DNA from: Funiculus sociatus GB2-C1
GTDB taxonomy: Bacteria > Cyanobacteriota > Cyanobacteriia > Cyanobacteriales > FACHB-T130
Direction of reading: 5' to 3'
Assembly (NCBI RefSeq): GCF_039962115.1
Contig: NZ_JAMPKJ010000031.1
Coordinates: 1-64,000 of the forward strand
DNA length: 64,000 nt
The notes beneath the pieces were generated by a model. That model was not told where the DNA came from. It was given only the letters and a program-made list of their open reading frames with translations, and did not search any database. The stretch's first letter is position 1, and each line of letters starts with the position of its first letter. A program made the position numbers and the translations under genes. This document shows, in pieces, positions 8,336-17,785 of the stretch.

Positions 8336-10726
8336 ATGGTTCAAGCGATCGCTCCCACACTCCAAAAAGGTCTGCTGACCGCCGAAGAACTGCACAAGAT
8401 CAACGCCTACTGGCGTGCTGCTAACTACCTTTCCGTCGGACAAATCTATTTATTAGACAATCCGCTACTCAAAGAACCGCTGACGATAGAACAGGTCAAA
8501 CCCAGGCTACTTGGACACTGGGGAACAACTCCGGGTCTGAACTTCATCTACGTCCATTTCAATCGCCTGATTAAAAAGTATGACCTTCAGGTAATCTACA
8601 TTGCTGGGCCTGGTCATGGCGGGCCCGGTTTAGTCGCCAACACATACTTAGAAGGCACTTACAGCGAGTTCTACCCCAACATATCCCAGGATGCTGAGGG
8701 CATGAAGTCGCTGTTCAAACAGTTCTCTTTCCCCGGTGGTATCCCTAGCCACGTTGCGCCCGAAACTCCCGGATCAATTCACGAAGGCGGAGAACTCGGT
8801 TACGCACTCGTCCACGCCTACGGTGCTGCCTTCGACAACCCGGATCTGATTGTCTGTGCCGTTGTTGGGGACGGAGAAGCGGAAACTGGGGCCCTCGCTA
8901 CCAGTTGGCACAGTAATAAGTTTCTTAACCCAGTCCACGATGGGGCTGTGCTGCCGATTTTACACCTGAATGGCTATAAGATCGCTGGGCCAACAGTGTT
9001 AGCGCGGCTGAGTGATGAGGAACTGGAACACCTGTTCGTTGGCTACGGCTACAAGCCTTATTTCGTTGAGGGATCTTATCCTGTTGAAGATGTTCACCAG
9101 TTGATGGCGCAAACCCTGGAGAGTGCGATCGCAGAAATTAAAGACATCCAACAAGATGCCCGAAGCAATGGGTTCAGCAAGCGCCCCCAATGGCCGATGA
9201 TTGTCATGCGGACTCCCAAAGGCTGGACGGGGCCAAAAGAAGTAGATGGTAAACCAGTAGAAAATTACTGGCGATCGCATCAAGTCCCATTATCAGACTT
9301 GGTGAACAAGCCAGAGCAGCTGAAAATGCTCGAAGACTGGATGAAGAGTTACAAACCCGAAGAACTCTTCGATGAAAACGGAACGCTAATTCCCGAACTT
9401 AAAGAACTGGCACCATTAGGCGATCGCCGCATGGGTGCGAACCCCCACGCTAACGGTGGCTTGTTACTAAAAGACCTGAAGATGCCAGACTTCCGCAATT
9501 ACGCTGTCGATGTCCCCAAACCAGGCACCGTTACCACCGAAGCTACCCGCGTCATGGGAATGTTCTTGCGGGACATCATGACACTCAACGGCGAACGCCG
9601 GAACTTTCGATTATTCGGGCCAGACGAGACGGCATCAAACCGCCTCAGTTCTGTATTTGAAGTCACAGACCGAGTATCTACCGCCGAAATTCTCCCCATC
9701 GACGGCAATGTTTCGCCTGATGGTCGCGTGATGGAAGTCTTAAGCGAACATATGTGCCAAGGTTGGTTGGAAGGATATCTCCTAACTGGTCGCCACGGGT
9801 TATTCTCCTGTTACGAGGCGTTCATCCACATCATCGACTCGATGTTCAATCAACACGCCAAGTGGCTCAAAACTACTCGCCACATTCCCTGGCGGCGACC
9901 CATCGCTTCCCTCAACTACCTGCTAACAAGCCACGTCTGGCGGCAGGATCACAATGGTTTTTCCCACCAAGACCCCGGCTTTATCGATCACGTTGTCAAT
10001 AAGAAGGCAGAAATCATCCGGGTTTACCTACCCCCCGATGCTAATACCCTGCTGTCGGTGACAGACCATTGTTTACGCAGTCGTAACTATGTCAATGTCA
10101 TCGTCGCCGGAAAACAACCCGCTTTGCAGTTCCTTGATATGGATGCGGCAATCAAGCACTGTACGGTAGGTATTGGTATCTGGGAATGGGCGAGTAATGA
10201 TAAAGGTAGCCAACCAGATGTAGTGATGGCCTGCGCTGGAGATGTTCCCACTTTAGAAACTTTGGCAGCAGTTGACATTCTCCGTCAGCACTGCCCCGAT
10301 CTGAAGGTGCGGGTGGTGAATGTGGTTGACTTGATGACGCTTCAGCCAAAAAGTGAGCATCCTCACGGTTTGTCTGATAAAGACTTTGACACCATCTTCA
10401 CCACTGATAAGCCTGTCATCTTTGCCTATCACGGCTATCCTTGGCTGATCCATCGTCTCACCTACCGCCGGACGAATCACAATAACCTTCACGTCCGGGG
10501 TTACAAGGAAGAAGGCACAACAACTACGCCGTTTGATATGGTGGTTCTCAACGATTTGGATCGCTTCCACCTGGTGGGGGATGTCATCGATCGGGTGCCA
10601 GAACTGGGATATGCAGCGGCTTATGTGAAACAAATGCTGCGCGATAAGTTGATTGAGCATCAGCATTACATCACCACACACGGCGAGGATATGCCGGAAA
10701 TTCGCGATTGGAAATGGCCTTATTAG
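8336..10726 (+). CDS. xfp: xylulose-5-phosphate/fructose-6-phosphate phosphoketolase
   Basis: A thiamine-diphosphate enzyme that cleaves xylulose-5-P or fructose-6-P with phosphate into acetyl phosphate plus glyceraldehyde-3-P or erythrose-4-P. Its 796 aa match the family length. Diagnostic stretches are GHWGTTPG (60-67), GPGHGGPG (91-98) and the cofactor-binding GDGEAETG (178-185), with further conserved blocks such as [14 protein letters not shown] in the middle and [10 protein letters not shown] towards the C-terminus. The acetate kinase gene follows 163 bp downstream, giving a complete route from sugar phosphate to acetate with ATP formation. The sequence cannot show which sugar substrate is preferred. 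Confidence 0.96.
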   Translation: MVQAIAPTLQKGLLTAEELHKINAYWRAANYLSVGQIYLLDNPLLKEPLTIEQVKPRLLGHWGTTPGLNFIYVHFNRLIKKYDLQVIYIAGPGHGGPGLVANTYLEGTYSEFYPNISQDAEGMKSLFKQFSFPGGIPSHVAPETPGSIHEGGELGYALVHAYGAAFDNPDLIVCAVVGDGEAETGALATSWHSNKFLNPVHDGAVLPILHLNGYKIAGPTVLARLSDEELEHLFVGYGYKPYFVEGSYPVEDVHQLMAQTLESAIAEIKDIQQDARSNGFSKRPQWPMIVMRTPKGWTGPKEVDGKPVENYWRSHQVPLSDLVNKPEQLKMLEDWMKSYKPEELFDENGTLIPELKELAPLGDRRMGANPHANGGLLLKDLKMPDFRNYAVDVPKPGTVTTEATRVMGMFLRDIMTLNGERRNFRLFGPDETASNRLSSVFEVTDRVSTAEILPIDGNVSPDGRVMEVLSEHMCQGWLEGYLLTGRHGLFSCYEAFIHIIDSMFNQHAKWLKTTRHIPWRRPIASLNYLLTSHVWRQDHNGFSHQDPGFIDHVVNKKAEIIRVYLPPDANTLLSVTDHCLRSRNYVNVIVAGKQPALQFLDMDAAIKHCTVGIGIWEWASNDKGSQPDVVMACAGDVPTLETLAAVDILRQHCPDLKVRVVNVVDLMTLQPKSEHPHGLSDKDFDTIFTTDKPVIFAYHGYPWLIHRLTYRRTNHNNLHVRGYKEEGTTTTPFDMVVLNDLDRFHLVGDVIDRVPELGYAAAYVKQMLRDKLIEHQHYITTHGEDMPEIRDWKWPY

Positions 10727-10889
10727 AGGAACCCCAACCCCGCAAGCACAGAGGCGGCTAAGAGAAGCTGTTTACGCTTGTTCCCAGGTTGAACCTGGGA
10801 ACGCCTTCCAAGAGGCTCAGCCTCTTGTATCTAAACAAGAGGCTGAGCCTCCACATACGCATTCCCAGGCTGAGCTTGGGAACGAAAAA
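10727..10889. repeat. cluster of small palindromes between xfp and ackA
   Basis: Four short near-perfect palindromes follow one another: 10780-10802 (GTTCCCAGG arms, perfect), 10809-10827 (CAAGAGGCT arms, perfect), 10839-10851 (GAGGCTGAGCCTC) and 10862-10883 (TTCCCAGGC arms). Related TTCCCAGGCTGAGCCTGGGAA motifs occur at 16179-16290. The cluster would fold as consecutive hairpins in the xfp-ackA transcript and could modulate the ratio of the two products. Confidence 0.8.
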
Positions 10890-12125
10890 ATGAAGATATT
10901 AGTTTTGAATGCGGGATCTAGCACCCAGAAGAGTTGCTTGTATGAGTTAGGGGACTCTTTACCACAGGAACCCTTAACTCCTTTGTGGGAGGCGCAGATT
11001 GACTGGACGAAGCAGCCTGGGATGGCTTTAATTGAGGTGAAAACTAGAGGAGGTGCGGTTTTTGAGAACAAGTTACCCCTAGATGATCGGTTAAAAGCGA
11101 TCGCTTCTATGTTGGAAACTCTCTGGTGTGGCGATACTCAGGTGGTGGAAAAACCTACAGATATTGATATTGTCGGTCATCGGGTAGTGCATGGGGGAGA
11201 AGAATATCGCCTCCCCACTTTGATTACAGCCGAAGTCAAAGACGCGATCGCTCGTCTTGCGGAATATGCCCCCATCCATAACCCAGTCAATCTTGAGGGA
11301 ATTGAAGCCATAGAGCAAATTCTTGGTAATTCCGTTCCCCAAGTTGCTGTGTTTGACACCGCCTTTCACAGCCAACTACCGCCCGCAGCTTATGTATATC
11401 CTGGTCTTTACGAGTGGTTAGAACAAGGTATCCGGCGGTATGGTTTCCACGGTATCAGCCATCAATACTGCGCTCAACGCGCTGCACAAATTCTGGGGAG
11501 AAACCTCGACTCTCTGCGCCTGATTACCTGTCATCTGGGAAATGGTTGTTCCCTGGCGGCAATTCTTAACGGTTACAGCATCGATACCACGATGGGGTTT
11601 ACGCCCCTAGAAGGGTTGATGATGGGCAGCCGTTCAGGTTCTGTCGATCCTGGGATTTTAATTCATTTATTGCGCCAGTCAGGGATGGATGCCGAAAAGC
11701 TTGACAAAATGCTCAATTCGCTTTCCGGATTAAAGGGGATTTCCGGCTTATCGGGGGATATGCGCCATATCCTGAGTGCGATCGCTCAAGAAAACCCACG
11801 CGCAACTTTGGCGTTTGATATTTACGTGCATTCACTCCGCAAGCACATCGGTGCCATGCTTGCAAGTTTAGGCGGCTTAGATGCACTGGTGTTTACTGGC
11901 GGTGTCGGTGAAAATGCAGCGGCGGTAAGAGAGCAAGCCTGTGCAGCTTTTGAATTTCTTGGTTTGCAACTAGATCCCCAAGAAAATGCCGCATCCCCGC
12001 GCGATCGCGATATCGCCACTTTTGAATCAAAGATCCGGGTGCTAATTGTTCACGCTCAGGAAGATTGGGCGATCGCGGTGTCGTGCTGGCAGTTAGGATT
12101 TAGCGCCGCTTCCGCCACAGGGTAA
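10890..12125 (+). CDS. ackA: acetate kinase
   Basis: Converts acetyl phosphate and ADP to acetate and ATP, using the acetyl phosphate made by the upstream phosphoketolase. The ATG at 10890 gives a 411-aa protein of usual length beginning [14 protein letters not shown]. The longer in-frame extension upstream (from 10653) is rejected because it overlaps the phosphoketolase gene and translates the palindrome cluster. Other family signatures are [26 protein letters not shown] and [10 protein letters not shown]. The stop is 23 bp from the end of the convergent aspartic-protease gene. Confidence 0.95.
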   Translation: MKILVLNAGSSTQKSCLYELGDSLPQEPLTPLWEAQIDWTKQPGMALIEVKTRGGAVFENKLPLDDRLKAIASMLETLWCGDTQVVEKPTDIDIVGHRVVHGGEEYRLPTLITAEVKDAIARLAEYAPIHNPVNLEGIEAIEQILGNSVPQVAVFDTAFHSQLPPAAYVYPGLYEWLEQGIRRYGFHGISHQYCAQRAAQILGRNLDSLRLITCHLGNGCSLAAILNGYSIDTTMGFTPLEGLMMGSRSGSVDPGILIHLLRQSGMDAEKLDKMLNSLSGLKGISGLSGDMRHILSAIAQENPRATLAFDIYVHSLRKHIGAMLASLGGLDALVFTGGVGENAAAVREQACAAFEFLGLQLDPQENAASPRDRDIATFESKIRVLIVHAQEDWAIAVSCWQLGFSAASATG

Positions 12126-12148
12126 GCATTTTATCTTCCCCGACCACC

Positions 12149-12688
12149 TCAGCGTAGTTGAAACACCACCACATCCCGTTTCACGGTGACATCGTAATTG
12201 CCAAAGAAGTCATGCCCCAAAAGCCCAATGTCTTGATCTGCACCTGCGATCGCTACTAGCACTTTATTGGCAACGGCACCATCTACAGACATTGATTGCA
12301 CGTATCCTACAGGAAATTCTACTCCTACCGCACTGGCAGTATCAGCTTTAACCGTTGTCACTGGCACAACCCGCAAGGCGGATGCCATTCGGCGGGTAAT
12401 CATCGTCCCGCTAGCCCCGGTATCTAGAATCATCTCGTAAGTTTGCCCGCCATTAAATGTCACATCAATTACGGGTGTACCACCTAGTCGGCGTTTGATT
12501 GGGGCTTGAAACGCCCGTTTGCTAGTCGAGTCGCCGCCGCACAGATGACCTAAGTTGACGGTTCTGCCTCCCGGAGCAACCATAAAGCACGGATCATCCT
12601 GGGCTTTAGCCGCCCTTGGAACCTCCGCCAGGACTGCATAAAAAACCAGCCCGGTTAGAGAAACTAGCACTGTTATGAATCGTTTCAT
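12149..12688 (-). CDS. exported retropepsin-like aspartic protease
   Basis: A 179-aa protein with an N-terminal hydrophobic segment (about 4-21) followed by AKA, consistent with a signal peptide. The remainder is a single-lobe clan AA aspartic protease domain: catalytic Asp89 in MILDTGASGTMI and a downstream hydrophobic-hydrophobic-G motif (IGLLGHDFF). Two cysteines (34 and 50) could form a disulfide. Such TIGR02281/retropepsin-like proteins are widespread in bacteria and act as dimers; the substrate is unknown. It lies at the edge of the polysaccharide cluster but shows no special link to it. Confidence 0.85.
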   Translation of the reverse strand: MKRFITVLVSLTGLVFYAVLAEVPRAAKAQDDPCFMVAPGGRTVNLGHLCGGDSTSKRAFQAPIKRRLGGTPVIDVTFNGGQTYEMILDTGASGTMITRRMASALRVVPVTTVKADTASAVGVEFPVGYVQSMSVDGAVANKVLVAIAGADQDIGLLGHDFFGNYDVTVKRDVVVFQLR

Positions 12689-12848
12689 CTTGCTTTCCCT
12701 GTCTTATTAATTGAGCTTGGTAGATTGACTATTGCTCAATTATCAATTTTTGTTATACAGCAGTCCTAAACGAATATTTTTTCGTTTATCGCACTCTCGT
12801 CGTGAGAGCGACTTACCGGATGCTGCTATATCTATTATTATTAATTTT

Positions 12849-13799
12849 TTAAAATTTAGTATTTTTCAGATAGTTGTAAAGCGCCCTCGCATAAATCTCC
12901 ATTTTTTCTGGTAGCGTCACTGAAGATAAATAACTTTTGACAAATTCCTGACATTCTTCTTCAACTCCTCCAGAACGCCCATACATACCCAAACCTGTTG
13001 CTAACAAATTATTGGTAAATTTAGAAAACGACGGAAATTTCTTTTTTATCCAATAGGCTGTAAGAACAATTATTCTCGCTTGCACCTTTTGCTTATCCTT
13101 CCTCATCGAATAAGCGTTGGAGCCATGTACTCTATAAAGAGCTAATTCTTTATCAAAAATCAGACCTTTACCCAGTCCTATTGCCGTAAATTCCAAATAA
13201 CCATCATTAAGACCAATTCTCTTGGCTTCAGGCATTGGTAAAATTTGTTGTAGAAGCGATCGCCTAAAGCAAAGTCCTGTCGTAGAAGGAAGATTGTCTA
13301 ATTTATCCTTCAGTTTTCCCTTTTTGATGTATTCTCTCAGATCGTACTCGCGTTTGGGATTTTCAGACCCGTTCTTGCTAATAGATCCACCTTCATTACC
13401 CTTTTCAGTAACAGTAGGTTTACCCTCGGCATCCACCCACTTAAGCGAGTGAAAACACCATTCTAAATCTGCGCGATCGCTAAACGCTTCTACAACTTCT
13501 GCCGCTTTTTCCGGCACATAGATATCATCAGCGTCTAAAAAGCAAATAATATCCCCACTACTCGCTGCAAAACCAGCATTAAAAGCCGAAGCTTGTCCCC
13601 CATTTTCCTTTAGCACTGGGGTAATTTTATCTCCGTAACTGGCAATAATTTCCCGTGAATTATCGGTAGAACCGTCATCTACTACAATTACTTCAGTGTG
13701 AGAATAACTTTGATTAAGAGCGCTGTCAATTGCCTCCGACAGGAAACGAGCATAGTTGTAGTTATTAATGAGAATGCTAACTTTAGGATTACCGTTCAT
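12849..13799 (-). CDS. family 2 glycosyltransferase
   Basis: A cytoplasmic GT-A fold glycosyltransferase, 316 aa. It begins with the standard KVSILINNYNYARFLSEAID and has the nucleotide-binding VDDGSTDNS and the metal-binding CFLDADDIY (DxD). The C-terminal 100 residues are helical and lack membrane spans. It is the last gene of the leftward polysaccharide run (183 bp beyond the GT4 gene) and probably adds one sugar of the repeat unit; donor and acceptor cannot be read from sequence. Confidence 0.9.
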   Translation of the reverse strand: MNGNPKVSILINNYNYARFLSEAIDSALNQSYSHTEVIVVDDGSTDNSREIIASYGDKITPVLKENGGQASAFNAGFAASSGDIICFLDADDIYVPEKAAEVVEAFSDRADLEWCFHSLKWVDAEGKPTVTEKGNEGGSISKNGSENPKREYDLREYIKKGKLKDKLDNLPSTTGLCFRRSLLQQILPMPEAKRIGLNDGYLEFTAIGLGKGLIFDKELALYRVHGSNAYSMRKDKQKVQARIIVLTAYWIKKKFPSFSKFTNNLLATGLGMYGRSGGVEEECQEFVKSYLSSVTLPEKMEIYARALYNYLKNTKF

Positions 13800-13875
13800 G
13801 CTTTATCTCTTCAAAATTTTTAAATTTCACCAGTCGTTATCTTACTTTCTTCCCGCTCAAGGATTACTGAATTTG

Positions 13876-13938
13876 TAGGTTGGGTTGAGGAAGCTCACCC
13901 AAAGTTCCTTACTAGGGCTTGTTCCTCAACCCAACCTA
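13876..13938. repeat. 16-bp inverted repeat of the TAGGTTGGGTT family
   Basis: Perfect 16-bp arms (13876-13891 and 13923-13938, TAGGTTGGGTTGAGGA and its complement) flank a 31-nt loop. Related but less symmetric GGTTGGG/CCCAACC blocks occur at about 35831-35870 and 49070-49135. It lies between two polysaccharide glycosyltransferase genes and could act as an internal terminator or processing site. Confidence 0.8.
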
Positions 13939-13982
13939 ATAAATTCCTCTAATTAAAGCAGAAGCAAAGGAAGAAAATAGCT

Positions 13983-15077
13983 TTAGCTAACATTCAATAC
14001 CTGCCGATACCCTGTTAAAGCATTTTCTAGGGAATATTCCGCAGCCTTTTGCCGTAAAGCTTCAGAATTTCGAGGCTCCTCTAAACTCTTAATAATAGCT
14101 TCTGCCATCCCCTTGACATCTCCCACAGGTACTAATTTTCCATAGCGACCGTGCTCTAAAATCTCAGCAGGGCCACTCTCGCAATCGGTAGAAACCACCC
14201 TGGTTCCTCCAGCCATCGCCTCAATTAATACAGTAGGCAACCCCTCAAATAAAGATGAAAGAACGAACACATCCGATGCAGCCATATAAGCATAGGGATT
14301 CGCTACAAAACCAGGTAAAGCTACAACTTCCGTTAAACCTAGTTCCTGCACCAAAGCCTCAAGTTGTGGACGTTCTTTTCCCTCACCCAAAATCATCAAC
14401 TTTGCCGGACGCTGCTGCTGCACTTGTGCAAAAGCGCGAATTAGCATTGGAAAATCTTTCTGCTTTTCCAAGCGTCCCACACCCAAAATCACCGGAGGCG
14501 AACCCGGTGCAAACCAAGGATGATCCACAGGTTCAGCAACTTTTTTAAAAAGTTCTGGGGTAACAACTGGGTTGTAGATTACTTTAACCAGTTCCTTAGA
14601 CAAACCCAATTTTATTAAATCATCCGCCGCCCCTTGAGATACTGTAACAACTGCATCAGCCCACGGGTAAAACCAGCGTGCCAAATAAGGTGAAATTCGC
14701 CTTTTAAGTTGGGTTGAATTTTGGGACTCTATGGAAAGAGTGTTATGCACGCTAACTACCATTCGAGTAGATACGCCACCTATTTTTCGACTCCATAAAG
14801 CCACTAAGTTCGTATCTTCCAAAGCCGAAAGTAAAGCTTGCGGTTTGTTTTCTTTTAGATAGCGTACTAGCGCAGGAAGGCTGGTTATTAGCCGCTTACC
14901 CTGCAAGTCTATGATGTTTACTTCTGGCGGAACCAGAGGCAGGAAAGGCCCTTCGACTTTAACTAAAACTAAGTCTACGCTTAAACCTTGCTCGATAAAA
15001 CCACGAGTCAAGTTAACTAGCACTCTCTCAACGCCACCACCTTCGAGGGAGGTGAGAAAAATTGCCACATTAGACAT
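13983..15077 (-). CDS. family 4 glycosyltransferase
   Basis: A GT-B fold retaining glycosyltransferase, 364 aa. The N-terminal domain opens with the glycine-rich acceptor loop LEGGGVERVL (11-20), and the donor-binding C-terminal domain has VGRLEKQKDFPMLI and the E-x7-E motif in EGLPTVLIEAMAGG. It is soluble or peripherally membrane-bound and likely builds the exopolysaccharide repeat unit with its neighbours. The methyltransferase gene is only 46 bp upstream on the same strand, suggesting co-transcription. Confidence 0.92.
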   Translation of the reverse strand: MSNVAIFLTSLEGGGVERVLVNLTRGFIEQGLSVDLVLVKVEGPFLPLVPPEVNIIDLQGKRLITSLPALVRYLKENKPQALLSALEDTNLVALWSRKIGGVSTRMVVSVHNTLSIESQNSTQLKRRISPYLARWFYPWADAVVTVSQGAADDLIKLGLSKELVKVIYNPVVTPELFKKVAEPVDHPWFAPGSPPVILGVGRLEKQKDFPMLIRAFAQVQQQRPAKLMILGEGKERPQLEALVQELGLTEVVALPGFVANPYAYMAASDVFVLSSLFEGLPTVLIEAMAGGTRVVSTDCESGPAEILEHGRYGKLVPVGDVKGMAEAIIKSLEEPRNSEALRQKAAEYSLENALTGYRQVLNVS

Positions 15078-15123
15078 CTTAAATCCGGCAATAAATTTTT
15101 ACAAATCTTAATGAGCAAAAACT

Positions 15124-16092
15124 CTATTGTATACCTTTGTAGAGTTTAAGCAATTCTCGGTCAGAAAGAACGCGATCGCTCTTTGTCCCGATAAAATAAT
15201 ATCCTGATGCTGCATCAAATGTACCAGGCTTATCAATCAAGAAATAATCTAAATATTTTAACCAGAAGGATGTCAACCTGGTAAAAGCTTTTACCGCAGA
15301 TTTTGCCGCATCAGACTTCACAAAACTCAAAAGAAAGTATTGATATGACCAGGCTAATGCCATTCCCGGGCCACACACTGCGCCACTAGAAGCTTCTTCA
15401 AACTTGCGGAACAAACGGCGATGTCCTAAATGGGTGAAGCGAGTAAAATCATATCTTCCCATGTGTACTTGTTGCATAAAGGGAGTTTCTGCGTAAACTA
15501 CTCCACCTTTTTTAAGTACCCGATAAATTTCTTCTACACATCGGTTGGGATCTAGAACGTGTTCGAGTACAGCTTGTACAATTACCCCATCAAACGAGTT
15601 ATCAGCAAAGGGTATGTCGTGAGCGTCACAGATTAATGCTGTACAAGGGCCAAAAGAAACATCAGTGCTAACAATTTCCAAATCTGGATTGGAAAAAACA
15701 GCTTCCATTCCATCTCCTACTATACCCCCACCAACTACCAAAATCTTAGGCTTTTTATTCAGCTCCATTACCAGCTTTAAAAACTTGTTGTAATTAGCTT
15801 TTCCCTTGATATTGGCATGAATATCCGGGAGCAGATTTGCAACAACCTTTTTCAATTTTGACTGGGATTGAAAATTGAAAGTTGTATCTTGGCGATTTAA
15901 AAAATCGCTAAAAGAAAAGATACTCGACGACTCATTGATTAAAACAGGTATTCCATCAACCACAGGAAAATGAGCTTTACACTCAGAATTTGTACATTCA
16001 AATTCCTCGTTGACCAATTCTAGCTTTGACTGGCAAACTGGACAATTGAGCAATTGTTGCGTATTTTCCGATAGCTTCATCTGGGTATTCAT
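15124..16092 (-). CDS. SAM-dependent methyltransferase with N-terminal zinc ribbon
   Basis: A 322-aa protein. The first about 45 residues form a Trm112-like zinc-binding segment (CPVC near the start and CTNSEC about 15 residues later, then FPVVDGIPVLI). A class I methyltransferase domain follows, with the glycine-rich SAM loop ILVVGGGIVGDG, the acidic D-A-H-D-I-PFADNSFD block and VLEHVLDP. In this context it probably methylates a sugar of the polysaccharide. Nothing in the sequence fixes the substrate. Confidence 0.85.
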   Translation of the reverse strand: MNTQMKLSENTQQLLNCPVCQSKLELVNEEFECTNSECKAHFPVVDGIPVLINESSSIFSFSDFLNRQDTTFNFQSQSKLKKVVANLLPDIHANIKGKANYNKFLKLVMELNKKPKILVVGGGIVGDGMEAVFSNPDLEIVSTDVSFGPCTALICDAHDIPFADNSFDGVIVQAVLEHVLDPNRCVEEIYRVLKKGGVVYAETPFMQQVHMGRYDFTRFTHLGHRRLFRKFEEASSGAVCGPGMALAWSYQYFLLSFVKSDAAKSAVKAFTRLTSFWLKYLDYFLIDKPGTFDAASGYYFIGTKSDRVLSDRELLKLYKGIQ

Positions 16093-16178
16093 GAAATAAT
16101 CCCTCTATTTTTGATAGGTAGCGCAAAGTAATTTATCGGACGAAATGCGTAACCAGCTTACCCTGATATCTTGTTATC

Positions 16179-16290
16179 TCGTACTCAGGCTGAGCCTGGG
16201 AATGCCTACTGTGAGGCTCCGTCTTACATTCTCCGCAAGTTTGGTGGTTGCGAGGGTGGAGGTACCTCCCGTTCCAGCCTGGGTACGAGA
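16179..16290. repeat. large imperfect palindrome between wzy-like and methyltransferase genes
   Basis: Outer arms CTCGTACTCAGGCTG (16179-16193) and CAGCCTGGGTACGAG (16276-16290) are complementary with one mismatch. Inside are CAGGCTGAGCCTG and a perfect 12-bp palindrome GGAGGTACCTCC (16257-16268). The element resembles the palindromes at 10780-10883 and ends five bases from the stop of the Wzy-like gene, so it may terminate that transcript. Confidence 0.75.
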
Positions 16291-16294
16291 AACA

Positions 16295-17623
16295 TTAAGG
16301 AAAGCTTTCTATCCCGGTTTTACTCACAGTTTCTTCCCTGAATCTTTCGGTTTCTTTCCTAGTCGTTACCGCTTGGACATTTCTTAAAGAGAAAGTGATT
16401 GAGACAAACAAAACCCAATAAATAGAGTTTGGTTCGACAATCGTACTCTCGGTGTAATTATACATAGGCAAGAACGTTAAGTAAATTAGAGGCCATAGAG
16501 ATTCTGAAGTTGTACTTGTACGCACGTATTTGATTGCTCGTATATAAGCAAAAGCCACACTAAGCACGAAAAACAACGCTCCTAATAAACCAATTTCTAC
16601 TCCTATATTGTAAAAACCATTGTGAGCCTGATACACCCTGTAGCGAAGTACGCGCCACACATAATCTGACTCTCCTCCCTCTATCCAAAACGCCTGATAC
16701 CCGTAACCTAACCAAGGACGCTCCCAAATTTTATGCATGACAGCTTCCCAAATCTCTGTACGACCGCTGAGGGTAGGATCTTTCCCTAAACTAAACAGCA
16801 AATTGTCCCAACTAGCTACAGTAAATGTAGCCATACTTCCACCTATTAATATCGCAGTGATGAAGAAAGGAATTGCCAGGTTATCGCTCCATCTCAAAGC
16901 TCTATACAGAGGTAGAAGAAGTATCAAAGTAAGAAAGATAACCAGAGCAGTTTTAGAAGTTGAAAGTATAATTAGAGCAATTGCTAGACCAGCAACACCG
17001 AACGCAAGGTAGCGGTACTTGCTGCGAATATCCAGAGCAGCTAGTAATGGAGGAAACGCACATACAAGCATCAGCCGAGCAAAGAGATTTTTGTGTAACA
17101 ATGGTCCTCGCCAAGCTCCCGAATGAGTCCCATTTTCTATTCCCGATCCCCGCAAACCTAGCGTATACAATAAACTAAATACTGCGACTATACCCAACGC
17201 CCATGCTATTATTCTTAACTGCTCTTTTAAGCTAAAGCGGGAAGCAAGATACAATCCAAATAAGGTTGTTGTTAATGCAAATATACCAGCTTTTCTCGAT
17301 ATACTTGGGAAATCAGACCAAAAGAATGAAGTTACGATAATTCCTATTAAAACTAATAAGAATGGGTCTCTTAGAGCAGGGCGAACAACACTTTTGAACC
17401 GGGCAACAATAAAGAATAAAGTTGTCGCATAAATCCCATATTGCAGCAGCGACACCAGACGGTCAAAAAATGACGAGACGTAAAAGCCGTATCCTGGTAC
17501 GCCCTCAGACACATTGTAATAGCTGGCAAAATTCAAAACACCTGTGAAAGCTACCAGGGTAAGAATGGCGAATCTTTTTTCAAAGAAGTTTAGGAGGGGA
17601 CTTACAGTTTGAGCTGGTGACAT
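16295..17623 (-). CDS. O-antigen ligase/polymerase (Wzy-like) membrane protein
   Basis: A 442-aa polytopic inner-membrane protein with about ten to twelve hydrophobic helices. The large loop holds the Wzy_C-type motif: GRTEIWEAVMHKIWERPWLG, followed by GYGYQAFW and AHNGFYNIGVEIGLLG. Such proteins either polymerise lipid-linked repeat units (Wzy) or ligate the glycan to an acceptor (WaaL); with a flippase gene next door and a co-polymerase in the cluster, polymerase is the better guess. Confidence 0.85.
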   Translation of the reverse strand: MSPAQTVSPLLNFFEKRFAILTLVAFTGVLNFASYYNVSEGVPGYGFYVSSFFDRLVSLLQYGIYATTLFFIVARFKSVVRPALRDPFLLVLIGIIVTSFFWSDFPSISRKAGIFALTTTLFGLYLASRFSLKEQLRIIAWALGIVAVFSLLYTLGLRGSGIENGTHSGAWRGPLLHKNLFARLMLVCAFPPLLAALDIRSKYRYLAFGVAGLAIALIILSTSKTALVIFLTLILLLPLYRALRWSDNLAIPFFITAILIGGSMATFTVASWDNLLFSLGKDPTLSGRTEIWEAVMHKIWERPWLGYGYQAFWIEGGESDYVWRVLRYRVYQAHNGFYNIGVEIGLLGALFFVLSVAFAYIRAIKYVRTSTTSESLWPLIYLTFLPMYNYTESTIVEPNSIYWVLFVSITFSLRNVQAVTTRKETERFREETVSKTGIESFP

Positions 17624-17785
17624 AGGGAAGGAAAATTAATCTGAATTTTCTGATGAGCCGCTAATACCATTTCCGATTGGGAAGCCCTTGCCTGTAAAGG
17701 ATTTCAGAACTTTAAGTGTTGCAATTCTAAAATCTAATGGTATAACTTTTAACATTGAGAGTCCGTAGCTACGATCGCGCTAACT

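Noticed and set aside
10653-10889. N-terminal extension of acetate kinase
   Set aside because: Overlaps the phosphoketolase gene and translates the palindrome cluster; the family start [11 protein letters not shown] is at 10890.
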